A stretch of 36,262 bases of DNA from Ruminococcaceae bacterium UBA2854 (GCA_002350765.1 DEFK01000041.1:1-36262), one strand, 5' to 3'. Shown: positions 24,898 through 33,611, numbered from the stretch's first letter. Numbers and translations: made by a program. The notes: generated by a model from the sequence alone, not told the origin.

Positions 24898-26355
24898 TTA
24901 CATAGAACCTTCTCTTTTAAACACAGTCAATATTGTTTTCAGAATAATTTTAAAATCAAGTGCTAAGCTCCAGTCACGGATATATGATGTGTCGAGTTCA
25001 ACGACCTTTTCAAAATCCGTAATTTCGCTTCTGCCGTTCGCCTGCCACATTCCCGTAATACCCGGTTTAATGGCGAGACGCGCGCGGTGATGAAGCTCGT
25101 ACTTTTCCCACTCGTCAAGTGTAGGAGGACGTGTGCCTACAATACTCATTTCCCCTTTTAATACGTTAAAAAACTGGGGAAATTCATCTATAGAGAGCAC
25201 TCTCAGCCAACCGCCGACTCCTTTTTTTGTCTTTCCGTTCTCAAGCCTTTTACTGCCGATAATTCTCGGGTCAAAATCCAGCTTGAACATCATACCGTCC
25301 TTAACTCGGTTCTGCTCCATAAGCTCTTGTTTACGTTCCTCGGCGTCAAGGTACATAGTCCTGAATTTATAGAGCATAAATTTCTTTCCGTTTTTACCGA
25401 CTCTCTCCTGTTTAAAGAAAATCGGTCCCGGGGATTTTATATAAATTACAGGTCCTATAACAGCGCATAAAATAAGGGTTATAAGGCATCCGAAAATTCC
25501 GCCGATTATATCAAACGCTCTTTTTACAAAAAGCTGATAGGCGTTTATTGAATTTACCGAAGAAGTAAGCACGGTATAGATACCGATTTTCTCTACCAGC
25601 TGGTGTTTAGAGTCAACCTTAGAGGTATTCACCAGTCTGTTATGAATAACAAGTCCCATCGTTTCGAACTCGTCTATAAGCTTTTGGGGATAGCTTTGGT
25701 TTTTATGTACGTTAACGAAAACCTCGTCAACCCACTCGCGGCAGGCATAATCAGCCGCGTCGTCAACTCCCGCTACGACGGGAATACCTTTAATCTTTTC
25801 GCCTGTCATATCTTTATCGACTATAACAACGCCCGATATTTTATAAGTCGCGATATCATTTTCCTGCATATTGCTTATAACATCTTCGGCGATATTGCTT
25901 GTAGTAACAACAAGCATAGAGCGTTCTGCCGTATTTCTGAGCTTATGTCTTAATATCCTTTTCCATATAATCCTTAAGATATAGTCTACGAATAATAACA
26001 CAACCGCCATAATATAAACAATATTCCTCAGCTCGTTTGAGGTATAGCTGTTTATTGCGAAAAGATAAAATACAGAGGATAAAAATATAAGCAAGGTGTA
26101 TTTAAAAACGCTTACTATTTCTTTATAGTACCCTCTTTTAAGAATATTTTTATATGTTTTGGACAGTAGCGCCGCCAAAACAGCGATAATGTTTATTACA
26201 ATAATGAATCTGTTAATATCCGTTACACCAAAGTGAGAAGTATCTCCCCTGTATTGCAGTAAAAAAGCCGCAACAAAAGAAATATTAACGCACAACAAAT
26301 CCAGTATCAGGAAATCAAAATGCTTAAGCCAGCCCACGCGGCTTTTATGGTACAT
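24898..26355 (-). CDS. Polyprenyl-phosphate glycosylphosphotransferase (priming sugar transferase)
   Basis: A 485-residue WbaP/CpsE-type protein that starts repeat-unit synthesis by moving a sugar 1-phosphate to undecaprenyl phosphate. About four N-terminal membrane spans (residues 10-130) lead into a Rossmann-like CoA_binding_3 domain (about 140-255). A fifth hydrophobic segment (RAFDIIGGIFGCLITLILCAV) follows, and then the catalytic Bac_transf domain: SPGPIFFKQERVGKNGKKF, LYKFRTMY, SIDEFPQFFNVLKGEMSIVGTRPP and KPGITGMWQ. All catalytic motifs look intact, including the DE pair in SIDEFPQ. The sugar is not predictable. It has a weak gggtgag ribosome site. Confidence 0.95.
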   Translation of the reverse strand: MYHKSRVGWLKHFDFLILDLLCVNISFVAAFLLQYRGDTSHFGVTDINRFIIVINIIAVLAALLSKTYKNILKRGYYKEIVSVFKYTLLIFLSSVFYLFAINSYTSNELRNIVYIMAVVLLFVDYILRIIWKRILRHKLRNTAERSMLVVTTSNIAEDVISNMQENDIATYKISGVVIVDKDMTGEKIKGIPVVAGVDDAADYACREWVDEVFVNVHKNQSYPQKLIDEFETMGLVIHNRLVNTSKVDSKHQLVEKIGIYTVLTSSVNSINAYQLFVKRAFDIIGGIFGCLITLILCAVIGPVIYIKSPGPIFFKQERVGKNGKKFMLYKFRTMYLDAEERKQELMEQNRVKDGMMFKLDFDPRIIGSKRLENGKTKKGVGGWLRVLSIDEFPQFFNVLKGEMSIVGTRPPTLDEWEKYELHHRARLAIKPGITGMWQANGRSEITDFEKVVELDTSYIRDWSLALDFKIILKTILTVFKREGSM

Positions 26356-26415
26356 ATACTCACCCGATTCTTTTTTTCATTGAAGCTTTAGGTATAATCA
26401 TAAACATATAAAAGA

Positions 26416-27138
26416 TTATCCGTAATAATCTCCGTAATAAGTATTCTTATTTCTTTTCTTGGTTTTAGACAGATAATATCCGCCCTTTTTCGTTTCTGTG
26501 GTCGGAATTCCGTTTATTATAATACCTAAGATTTTACCGTTATTTCTCTTTAACAAGTCTATAGCGCGGTTAAACTCGGGATAGGTTGTATCGTTGTTCT
26601 TAATTACAAAAACTATACCGTCTGAAAGACCGATAAGCGGAACGATATCTACAACCATATTTACGGGAGGCGTATCGAAAATAATATACTCGTACTCGCT
26701 CTCGAGTCTCTTTATCATCTCGGCCATCGCCTCGCTCGCGAGAAGCTCCGAGGGGTTAGGCGGAATAGCGCCGAATGTAATAAAATCAAGATTATCGATT
26801 TCGGATTTTGAAATTATATCTCCGAGAGTACACTCGTCGTTAAGATAATTAACCAAGCCCTTGTCGTATTTTATGTTCATTACAGTATGAACGGTAGGAC
26901 GTCTTAAATCGCAGTCGATTACAAGCACCTTTGTACCTACCTGCTGAGATAAAGCTATAGCTACGTTAATGGCTGTAGTAGTTTTACCCTCGCTTTTAAA
27001 CGAGCTTGTAAAAATAATCTTCTTACAACCTTTTTTTACGATTGAATATACAATATTTGTTCTTGCTTTTTTATAAGCCTCGGTAGTCTGGAATCTAAGC
27101 GCCTTGCTTATCTCTCCCGCTGTTTTCTTTTTAGCCAT
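26416..27138 (-). CDS. CpsD/CapB-type bacterial tyrosine kinase
   Basis: A 240-residue cytosolic BY-kinase that controls chain length and export with its membrane adaptor. The Walker A motif SFKSEGKTTTAIN is at about 46-58, the A' motif VLVIDCDLRRP at 71-81, and Walker B YIIFDTPP near 155. The C-terminal tyrosine cluster (YYLSKTKKRNKNTYYGDYYG) is the expected autophosphorylation tail. The N-terminal FQTTEAYKKARTNI matches the activator-contact helix. It starts 3 bases after the adaptor gene, as is typical for CpsC-CpsD pairs. No CpsB/YwqE-type phosphatase is seen in the window. Confidence 0.95.
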   Translation of the reverse strand: MAKKKTAGEISKALRFQTTEAYKKARTNIVYSIVKKGCKKIIFTSSFKSEGKTTTAINVAIALSQQVGTKVLVIDCDLRRPTVHTVMNIKYDKGLVNYLNDECTLGDIISKSEIDNLDFITFGAIPPNPSELLASEAMAEMIKRLESEYEYIIFDTPPVNMVVDIVPLIGLSDGIVFVIKNNDTTYPEFNRAIDLLKRNNGKILGIIINGIPTTETKKGGYYLSKTKKRNKNTYYGDYYG

Positions 27139-27140
27139 AA

Positions 27141-27920
27141 TTATTCCTCGCTTTCCGCAACATCAATCTCAGTGCTGTTGCTAAGAATGAATCTTTCGCT
27201 TCCAAAATCAGGAACCGCCGAAAGAACAGGAATATCGTTAATCTGCGTAAGCTCAGCCGAATACTTGATTTTATTATCCATAAGCTCTCTTATAAATACA
27301 TAAATAAGCATCAGTATAAATCCCGCCGCCGCCGCTAAAGCGGTATTTCGCAACACCTTCGGCGAGGAGGGTTCCGTCGGAACAGTAGCGTTATCTACTA
27401 TTTTTAACTCCGTATCGTCGTTCTTCAGGGAAGATATAACTCCGGGAGCTGTATCAGCTACGCTGTCGGCGATTACTTTAGCTTCCGTAGGAGAATTAGC
27501 GGTTATAATAGCGGAGAAAACCTCGGTCTGATTATCCTGGTCGCTCGACTCGTTTTTGAACGCTACAATTCTGTTAAGCTCTTTGGCCGTATATTTTTCG
27601 TCGAGATTTTCGGAAAGCTTAGTGTAGAAATTATTTGTAGAAAGCATTTCCACATAGGTATTTACAAGCGCCGTCGCGTAGTTATAGCTGCTCAACGCGT
27701 TGTAAGAATTTTCTTTTGCCGCCGCGGAGGTTTCAACATATAATTTAACTCTAGCCGTATATGTTTTCGGTACAAAATAATTAAAGTATGTAAACGCTAT
27801 AAGTCCGAACACAAACGCCGCTAAGAGCATTTTCCAAAGACCTCTTTTAAATATCTTAAAAATTTCTACCAGGGATATTTCGTAAGAGTCTTTTTTATCT
27901 TCGTTTTTATAATTATCCAT
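27141..27920 (-). CDS. CpsC/YveK-type chain-length adaptor (Wzz family)
   Basis: A 259-residue protein with two transmembrane spans, at about residues 30-50 and 192-213. They enclose an extracytoplasmic domain (YTARVKLYVETSAAAK, then a helical ELNRIVAF region). A proline-rich lead to the second span (NATVPTEPSSPKVLRN) is the Wzz hallmark. The cytosolic tail ends DVAESEE and should activate the kinase encoded next. It is the first gene of the operon, with aaaggag before the ATG and a promoter about 75 bases upstream. It regulates polymer length and export. Confidence 0.93.
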   Translation of the reverse strand: MDNYKNEDKKDSYEISLVEIFKIFKRGLWKMLLAAFVFGLIAFTYFNYFVPKTYTARVKLYVETSAAAKENSYNALSSYNYATALVNTYVEMLSTNNFYTKLSENLDEKYTAKELNRIVAFKNESSDQDNQTEVFSAIITANSPTEAKVIADSVADTAPGVISSLKNDDTELKIVDNATVPTEPSSPKVLRNTALAAAAGFILMLIYVFIRELMDNKIKYSAELTQINDIPVLSAVPDFGSERFILSNSTEIDVAESEE

Positions 27921-27992
27921 AGTATCTCCTTTCTCTGTTATCCATTTATTGCGTGCTTATGCGCCGTAAAGCGCACTCGTATACAGTTTATA

Positions 27993-28021
27993 ATTCTACA
28001 TCATTCAACCTTTAAATGCAA
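27993..28021 (-). promoter_or_regulatory. Promoter of the exopolysaccharide operon
   Basis: Minus-strand TTGCAT (28021-28016), 17 bases, then TAGAAT (27998-27993). It is the only good candidate upstream of the first operon gene and leaves a leader of about 65 bases. Confidence 0.55.
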
Positions 28022-28132
28022 CTCATTCTTGGCTATGGCAGATATTTTCTGCAAAATGTCATAATAAATTGAATAATAAGGGAAAAATATCTTATTCTTT
28101 GTACAAACATTTTCCGCACACCGCATATTTCC

Positions 28133-28161
28133 TTTACTTTTGGCGGCTATTGTGCTAATAT
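28133..28161 (+). promoter_or_regulatory. Promoter of the sortase operon
   Basis: TTTACT (28133-28138), 17 bases, then TAATAT (28156-28161), preceded by TGC (extended -10 type). Each hexamer matches the consensus at four of six bases, so this is a candidate only. Confidence 0.45.
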
Positions 28162-28225
28162 ATCAGCATACAATTGTGAATTAGTATATATTATATTGTA
28201 TAAAAATTTAAAAGGATTTGATTTG

Positions 28226-28798
28226 ATGAAAAGAATTATAGCGATTGCGTTAGCAATTGTAATAGCTTGCTTTTCGACCGCCGTTGTATTCGCGGCAGGA
28301 ATCAATTCGAGTGAAGCAAGCGTTTTAGGTAATATGCGTACGCCCGCTAATATGAAGGGCAACAGCGTATACGTTCCGTCCTCTTATATTAACCAGGCGG
28401 AGTCTTATTTCAACACCATAGATATGACCTCCGATCAGGCGAGCAGAATTAACTCTATCATTAACCAGGGACGTTCGTTCCTCGAGGGTACGGGTAAATC
28501 GAGCATAAAGGAGCTTTCGGCTTCCGAGCGTAAGACACTTCTTAATTACGCGAGCGCCGCCGCTAAGGTTCTTAACGTATCAGCCGCCGCGGGTTCCGAC
28601 GGAAAGAACATTAAGATTATCACCAAAGACGGAAGAACTATTGTAGACGATTCCACTAAGGTAATTAAGCCCACGGGCGCGGAAATTAATTTTACGGTTT
28701 ATATTTTCGTTCTCGCCATAGCTGCATTGGCGTTTGCCTGCAGCGCGGGAGTAATTTTATCAAGAAAGAAAAATTATAATTATGAAGAAACGAAATAA
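28226..28798 (+). CDS. Secreted C-terminally anchored protein, likely sortase partner
   Basis: A 190-residue protein. A signal peptide at 1-23 (MKRIIAIALAIVIACF onward, ending VFAA) is followed by an exposed, mostly helical domain of about 120 residues (SYINQAESYFNTIDMTSDQASRI). Then VIKPTGAEI comes just before a 22-residue hydrophobic span and a short basic tail (SRKKNYNYEETK). This motif-span-basic-tail order is that of a cell-wall sorting signal, but LPXTG is replaced by KPTGA. The gene overlaps the sortase gene by 17 bases. The ATG at 28226 has aaaagga 9-10 bases upstream. I recall similar proteins beside sortases in Clostridia; no function is known to me. Confidence 0.7.
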   Translation: MKRIIAIALAIVIACFSTAVVFAAGINSSEASVLGNMRTPANMKGNSVYVPSSYINQAESYFNTIDMTSDQASRINSIINQGRSFLEGTGKSSIKELSASERKTLLNYASAAAKVLNVSAAAGSDGKNIKIITKDGRTIVDDSTKVIKPTGAEINFTVYIFVLAIAALAFACSAGVILSRKKNYNYEETK

Positions 28799-29450
28799 GA
28801 TACATAAAAATGTAAAAAAGTTTATATTCGTTCCTGTTATTATGAGCTTAGCGATGTGTCTTTTGACAATCGCTATTTCTTTCCCAACAATTTCTGACGC
28901 TCTTTCTATAGGCGATATGTTTTTATCCGATAAACAGGTCGATTATTCAAAGTCATTCGAGAATATTTTCGTACCGACTACGAACAATTCCGATACGATA
29001 AACGCGTCTGACGTTGAGTTCCCGTCTGTAGACAAGCAGTTCGGCGAACTTAAAATCGCTAACCGCGACGTCAGCGCCAAGCTGTTTTTCGGCGACGGCA
29101 AAGTCCCGCTTAGAAACGGCGCAGGCGTTTACGCGGGCAGCTTTATCCCGGGTTACGGTAAGACAATTCTCGTAGCGGGACATAACAACACCTACTTTAA
29201 CGGCCTTAAAAACGTAAAAAAAGGCGATATTGTAAAGATTGGCACAAGCTACGGAAACTACGAGTATAAAATAACCGATACAAAAATATATAACGCCGAT
29301 AATAAGAAAGCGTACGACCTTAGCAGAAATGAGGAGAATCTTATTCTCTATACCTGCTATCCGTTCGATATGCTCGGCATTACCGAAAAGCGTTTCTTTG
29401 TATATGCCGAGAAGCTTTCTGGCCCGAAAATTGTCGGATTGTACGAGTAA
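28782..29450 (+). CDS. Sortase (class D-like transpeptidase)
   Basis: A 222-residue membrane protein. The N-terminal span at about 13-35 is an uncleaved signal anchor. The sortase barrel follows with all three catalytic residues: His in ILVAGHNNTYF, Cys in LILYTCYPFDML and Arg in TEKRFFVYA. The TCYPF context fits class D-like enzymes better than class A or B. It cuts a sorting signal and attaches the protein to the wall. Its start codon lies within the 3' end of the preceding gene in another frame, so the two are translationally coupled. That neighbour is the only candidate substrate in the window. No clear ribosome site precedes the ATG. Confidence 0.92.
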   Translation: MKKRNKIHKNVKKFIFVPVIMSLAMCLLTIAISFPTISDALSIGDMFLSDKQVDYSKSFENIFVPTTNNSDTINASDVEFPSVDKQFGELKIANRDVSAKLFFGDGKVPLRNGAGVYAGSFIPGYGKTILVAGHNNTYFNGLKNVKKGDIVKIGTSYGNYEYKITDTKIYNADNKKAYDLSRNEENLILYTCYPFDMLGITEKRFFVYAEKLSGPKIVGLYE

Positions 29451-29461
29451 GGGGTGGGAAT

Positions 29462-30307
29462 ATGAAATTGTTTAAAAACCAAAAAATCACCACCGCTATG
29501 TATCTTGTACTTTCCCTTATAATGGGGCTTTGTATATTCTTCTGCGCCATATTCTCGTCGCTGAAGTTTACATTCTTCTCTCCCTCATTTTTAACGGAAA
29601 CCTTAAACTCAACCAATTATTACAAGGATGTATGCGCGGAAATAACCGACGACCTCGTAAATCTGGGCGACGCCAGCGGACTTGATAAAAGCTTTTTCGA
29701 GGATTTTGTTGATGAGGTTATGGTACGCAAGGACGTCCAGTATTATATAAACGACTTCTACGCGGGCGAAAAGCTTAGAGTAAATACTCTCGATTTTCAG
29801 AAAGCGTTAAGAACCGCTCTCGACCAATTCATTAATAAAAAAGGCTTAACGGAAAACGATTTCTCTCAGGAGAGCGTAAACAACTTCGTAAAAGAAGCCT
29901 CGGAGATTTACGCGTCCAATATCGAGCTTGCTTATTTCCCGCAAATCCAGAAATCCATAAACAAATACAATACAAGAATTATAGTTTTTATAGCGGTTAC
30001 ATTAGCGCTGTTCGCGGCTATCGCGGCGGTAATCATCCTCACCAATAAGTGGAAGCATATCGCCGTAAGATATATTTATTACGCGACGGCTTCGGCGGGA
30101 TTGTTAACAGCCGCGGTACCCGTAACGGTATTATTAAGCGGAGTTGTTTCCAGGATAGCCATTTTAAACCGTTCGCTTAACGATTTATATACCGCGGGGC
30201 TTCATTCGCTGTTATATACGATTCTGTTTATAGGCTTAGCTCTTATTGTATTAAGCGGGTTCTTATGGGTACTGCATAATAAGCTTCGTAAAAACGTATC
30301 TAATTAA
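29462..30307 (+). CDS. Uncharacterised four-span membrane protein
   Basis: A 281-residue protein with one membrane span at about 12-34, a roughly 130-residue extracytoplasmic region (STNYYKDVCAEITDDLVNLGD onward, charged and helical), and three further spans at about 176-198, 205-228 and 245-270, with a basic tail. I do not recognise the family. It follows the sortase by 11 bases with a strong ggggtggg ribosome site and is probably in the same operon. It could be an assembly or stress-sensing partner of the sortase system, but nothing in the sequence shows this. Confidence 0.75.
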   Translation: MKLFKNQKITTAMYLVLSLIMGLCIFFCAIFSSLKFTFFSPSFLTETLNSTNYYKDVCAEITDDLVNLGDASGLDKSFFEDFVDEVMVRKDVQYYINDFYAGEKLRVNTLDFQKALRTALDQFINKKGLTENDFSQESVNNFVKEASEIYASNIELAYFPQIQKSINKYNTRIIVFIAVTLALFAAIAAVIILTNKWKHIAVRYIYYATASAGLLTAAVPVTVLLSGVVSRIAILNRSLNDLYTAGLHSLLYTILFIGLALIVLSGFLWVLHNKLRKNVSN

Positions 30308-30337
30308 GCTTTTTAAAACACCTTATGGAGTAAAAAA

Positions 30338-31552
30338 ATGAAATATATAAAAAAGATTATCAGCATAGCTTTAACGGCTTGTACGGTATCTTTAATGGTT
30401 GCGGCGGATATTTCGGTTTCTGCCGCTTCTCTTAAAAAACCGACAAATTTACAACTTGAAAACTGCGATAAATCCGTTAAGGTTTCGTGGAATAAGGTCA
30501 CGGGCGCTAAAAAATATACGGTTTACCGCGGAAATAAAGCTATTAAAACAACCTCTAAAACAAGCTATAAGGACTATTCCGTAACGGCGGGAAAGAAATA
30601 CACCTACAAAATAAAAGCCGTAAACGGTTATAAAACGAGTAAGTTTTCTCTTTCGGCTTCGATTACAAGAATGAGCAATACCGCTTTTAAATCCGTTACA
30701 AACGGCGACGGCTGCGTCAATCTATCGTGGCTAAAGCGTTCAGGAGCGAACCGCTACAGAATTTACCGAAAGACTACGGGTAAATACTCTTTCCTTAAAA
30801 GGGTAGCCGACACCTCATATACTGACGACATGGTAGTTTCGGGTACAAAATACACCTACAAAATCGCGTGTTATAATACCGAAACTAAAACAGCGTCTAA
30901 AAAAAGTTCGACGAAATCAATTACCTATCTCGATAAGGTAACGGACGTTTTCGCAAGAGAAAACACCGACGGTAAATCAATAATGATAAAATGGTCTCCC
31001 GTAAACGGCGCGGCGTCCTATAATATCCAGCGAAAAAAAGCGGGCGACAGCTCATATATAACGCTCGCGTCCACTGCGTCCACAGCGTATATAGACACTC
31101 AGCTTGTAAATAACCCCACAGCGTACAGGTATAAAATAACGGCTGTTAAAAAATCCTCCGTTTCAGCGGACAGCGACTCTCCCGTAACTGCTTATCTTCC
31201 CATAAGAGACGGCGTAAACTCCTTCTGGCACGACGAGAACAACAACCTGCATCTTTCCGTAATACTCAACAAGGATGATGTTTACTCCGAAATAAAATCC
31301 TTCTCCGACTTCTACAGTCTCGCGGGACTTTACAGCGCCGACATCACAAGCGGCGAGGACGTAATTACCTTAAACGGCGACGTAATTACCGCCGTTAAGG
31401 AGGGCAAAGCGGTTGTCGAGGTTAAGATCACGGATACTGTTCTTGATTTCGTCAACGCGATCGGAACCCAAAAGGCTCAGGATTACTACGACAGAGCGGT
31501 AAAAAAGACAATATACTATGACATTGAGGTTATAGAAACGACACTTGTTTGA
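30338..31552 (+). CDS. Secreted fibronectin type III repeat protein (three FN3 plus Big-like)
   Basis: A 404-residue exported protein with a signal peptide at 1-30. The FN3 modules are at about 32-112, 113-198 and 200-289 (VKVSWNKVTGAKKYTVYRG; CVNLSWLKRSGANRYRIYR; IMIKWSPVNGAASYNIQRK). The C-terminal part has NNNLHLSVILNKDD and a Big-like strand pair (ITLNGDVITAVKEGKAVVEV), the same order as in the two proteins at 57-2611, though more diverged. There is no sorting signal. It lies 30 bases after the membrane protein gene. A surface or matrix role is inferred. Confidence 0.85.
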   Translation: MKYIKKIISIALTACTVSLMVAADISVSAASLKKPTNLQLENCDKSVKVSWNKVTGAKKYTVYRGNKAIKTTSKTSYKDYSVTAGKKYTYKIKAVNGYKTSKFSLSASITRMSNTAFKSVTNGDGCVNLSWLKRSGANRYRIYRKTTGKYSFLKRVADTSYTDDMVVSGTKYTYKIACYNTETKTASKKSSTKSITYLDKVTDVFARENTDGKSIMIKWSPVNGAASYNIQRKKAGDSSYITLASTASTAYIDTQLVNNPTAYRYKITAVKKSSVSADSDSPVTAYLPIRDGVNSFWHDENNNLHLSVILNKDDVYSEIKSFSDFYSLAGLYSADITSGEDVITLNGDVITAVKEGKAVVEVKITDTVLDFVNAIGTQKAQDYYDRAVKKTIYYDIEVIETTLV

Positions 31553-31577
31553 CGTTAAAATGAAAAAATGGTAAAAT
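31549..31577 (+). promoter_or_regulatory. Promoter of the second FN3/asparaginase pair
   Basis: TTGACG (31549-31554), 17 bases, then TAAAAT (31572-31577), preceded by TGG. The -35 hexamer overlaps the stop codon of the preceding FN3 gene. Confidence 0.65.
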
Positions 31578-31596
31578 AACCACCGAGGTAATTATT

Positions 31597-32484
31597 ATGA
31601 AAATTATTAAATCAATAACAGCAATAGTATTAGCGGGTATAATCGCCGCGGGCTGTGTTTCTTTCGCTTCAGCCAAGGGCAAGGTTAAAACCCCTAAGCT
31701 TACGGTAAAGAACTCCGCAAAGGGCGTTAAAGCGTCGTGGACAAAAGTTAAGGGCGCGTCAAAATACACCCTCCTGTACAAAAAGTCAGGCTCGGGAAAA
31801 TATAAAAAAGCCTACAGCGGTAAAAAATCAAGCTTTGTAAACAGCAACCTTTCCTCAGGTACAAGCTATCTCTTTAAGGTAAAGGCTGTCGTTAAGAAGA
31901 AAAGCTCCGCTTACAGCAAGGCTTGTGAGATAACATATCTCGCCCGTCCTTCAATCAAGCAGGCGGAGGAGCTTCTCGATATGAAGGGTATTCATCTTAA
32001 ATGGAGCAAGGTAAAGGGAGCCGACGGCTACCGCATTTACCGCTCGCTTAAATACAAAAACTCTTACAAAAAGATATTAACCGTTAAAAACGCTTCGACT
32101 GTTTCTTATCTTGACGAAACGGTAAAGGACGCTAAAGTTCCTACGCAAATCAACTCCTACAAATACTACGTAAAAGCGTACAAGGGCAGCGCTGTTTCCG
32201 CTAAAAGCGCGGTTAAAAGCGAGGTTTACGGATATTACGAGAACTCTAAAACACCGCTTTATCTTACCATTAAAAAAGGTCAGGTATACAAGGACATAAA
32301 TAAGAAGCTTACCGACAATTTTGTATCAGGCCTTGTAAAATGGAAAAGCGCTAATAAAAAAATAGCGAAAGTAAGCTACGACGGTATAATAACGGGCGTT
32401 AAAAAGGGTAATACTAATATCTACGCGAATGTACTGGTACAGAACAAGACGCGCGATATTACAATTAAACTGACGGTAAAATAA
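31597..32484 (+). CDS. Secreted FN3 protein (two FN3 plus Big-2-like domain)
   Basis: A 295-residue exported protein. The signal peptide covers about 1-26; Cys20 lies in an AAGC context, so a lipoprotein is possible, but the ASA site fits ordinary cleavage better. Two FN3 modules follow (about 30-112 and 113-212), with GVKASWTKVKGASKYTLLY and GIHLKWSKVKGADGYRIYR. The end is a Big-2-like domain with the signature WKSANKKIAKVSYDGIITGV, then KKGNTNIYA. The protein is very lysine-rich. gaggt precedes the ATG. The next gene starts immediately after its stop. Confidence 0.83.
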   Translation: MKIIKSITAIVLAGIIAAGCVSFASAKGKVKTPKLTVKNSAKGVKASWTKVKGASKYTLLYKKSGSGKYKKAYSGKKSSFVNSNLSSGTSYLFKVKAVVKKKSSAYSKACEITYLARPSIKQAEELLDMKGIHLKWSKVKGADGYRIYRSLKYKNSYKKILTVKNASTVSYLDETVKDAKVPTQINSYKYYVKAYKGSAVSAKSAVKSEVYGYYENSKTPLYLTIKKGQVYKDINKKLTDNFVSGLVKWKSANKKIAKVSYDGIITGVKKGNTNIYANVLVQNKTRDITIKLTVK

Positions 32485-33369
32485 ATGAAACTTGCGCTTA
32501 TCTTTACGGGAGGAACCATTTCGAGCAGTCCTCAGGACGGCTATCTATCTCCCGCGGATAAAACTAAATCAGAATTAACCAAAGCTCTCGACACGGATAT
32601 TGAGGTCGAGAGCTTTCAGCCTTATTATATACTTTCCGAACAGCTTGACGGCGAGTATATCTCCGCGCTGATCAAATGCGTCGGAGAACGTCTTTCGGGG
32701 AATTATGACGGAATAATAATAACCCACGGCACGGACACTCTCCAGTACAGCGCCGCCGCTCTTTCTATCGCATTCGGAAACAGCGATATTCCGATTGTTT
32801 TTGTATCGGCGAATTATATCCTAACCGACAGCCGCTCGAACGGTCTTATTAATCTTAAATACGCCGTAAAGTTTATCCGCGAGAAAATCGGAGGCGTATT
32901 CGTCAGCTACAAAAACGACGGCTCGGATCCGACGATCTTCACCGCCGACTCGCTTTTACCTCACAACGCCTACAGCGATAACTTAACCTCAATCTCTCCC
33001 GCGTTCGGTTATTTTCAGGGCGAAAGCTTTATAAAGCAAAATAATTATTACAACAAAAAAGGCGAGGGCATTTTTACCCTTTCCAAAAAATCTCCCGTGC
33101 TCTGGATAAAGGCGAAAGCAGGTATGCGCTATCCGAAATCCGACGGTTTTAAGGCGGTTCTTATCGAAGCGTACCACAGCGGAACGCTTCCCACGGAGGA
33201 CGAAGAATTAACAAAATTCTGCGAAAACTGCGGGATTCCCGTCTACATTACGGGCGTAGCGGACGATATTCCCTACGAAAGCACTAGAATTTATGAACAA
33301 CTAAATGTTGTGGTTTTGAAAAAACAATCCCCAATATATGCGTATATTTCGTTATGGAAAAGTTATTAA
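32485..33369 (+). CDS. Asparaginase family protein
   Basis: A 294-residue protein without a signal peptide. It has the N-terminal nucleophile motif LALIFTGGTISS, the second-threonine motif IIITHGTDTLQYSAAAL, the SAN-x-x-LTDSRSNGLINL stretch, and VSYKNDG supplying the lysine. VLIEAYHSGTLPTE corresponds to the LxAYGxGNxP segment of asparaginases. It is somewhat shorter than usual (about 320-340). It should hydrolyse asparagine or a related amide in the cytosol; because it is coupled to an FN3 gene with zero spacing, another substrate is possible. No clear ribosome site is seen, so translation probably depends on the upstream gene. Confidence 0.85.
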   Translation: MKLALIFTGGTISSSPQDGYLSPADKTKSELTKALDTDIEVESFQPYYILSEQLDGEYISALIKCVGERLSGNYDGIIITHGTDTLQYSAAALSIAFGNSDIPIVFVSANYILTDSRSNGLINLKYAVKFIREKIGGVFVSYKNDGSDPTIFTADSLLPHNAYSDNLTSISPAFGYFQGESFIKQNNYYNKKGEGIFTLSKKSPVLWIKAKAGMRYPKSDGFKAVLIEAYHSGTLPTEDEELTKFCENCGIPVYITGVADDIPYESTRIYEQLNVVVLKKQSPIYAYISLWKSY

Positions 33370-33611
33370 TTTTATACTAACGTAACATTTGTAATCACTT
33401 TTTAACAATAGAACGGTTGTTCGTAACAAAATGTAACCGCTTTGTATTTATTTATGTTCAATAAAGAATTAACCCTTACAGTTTCACCATTTAGCAATTA
33501 CATTATGCTAGAATTGTTGATTTATAAATTATTATAGGGTAAAATATATTTGCACAACAAAAGAGTGCCAAAACATTGCTGCAATAAGTAGCATTTCACA
33601 CAATTTCATCC
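33370..33611. other. AT-rich non-coding stretch after the asparaginase gene
   Basis: About 240 bases without a supportable ORF lie before the terminator at 33612-33648. It has short related pieces (CGTAACATTTGTAA near 33380 and CGTAACAAAATGTAA near 33422) and a weak dyad AACAA-N8-TTGTT at about 33405-33422. It may be a long 3' untranslated region or hold a small RNA; neither can be shown from sequence. Confidence 0.4.

Larger units (their letters stand above)
27921..28225. other. Divergent intergenic region between the glycan operon and the sortase operon
   Basis: This 305-base AT-rich stretch holds two divergent promoters (27993-28021 minus and 28133-28161 plus). The minus-strand leader has a small hairpin (27960-27964 with 27971-27975). 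A perfect dyad, AATAAG-N10-CTTATT, lies at 28075-28096 between the promoters and could be a regulator site. No ORF is supported. Confidence 0.6.
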
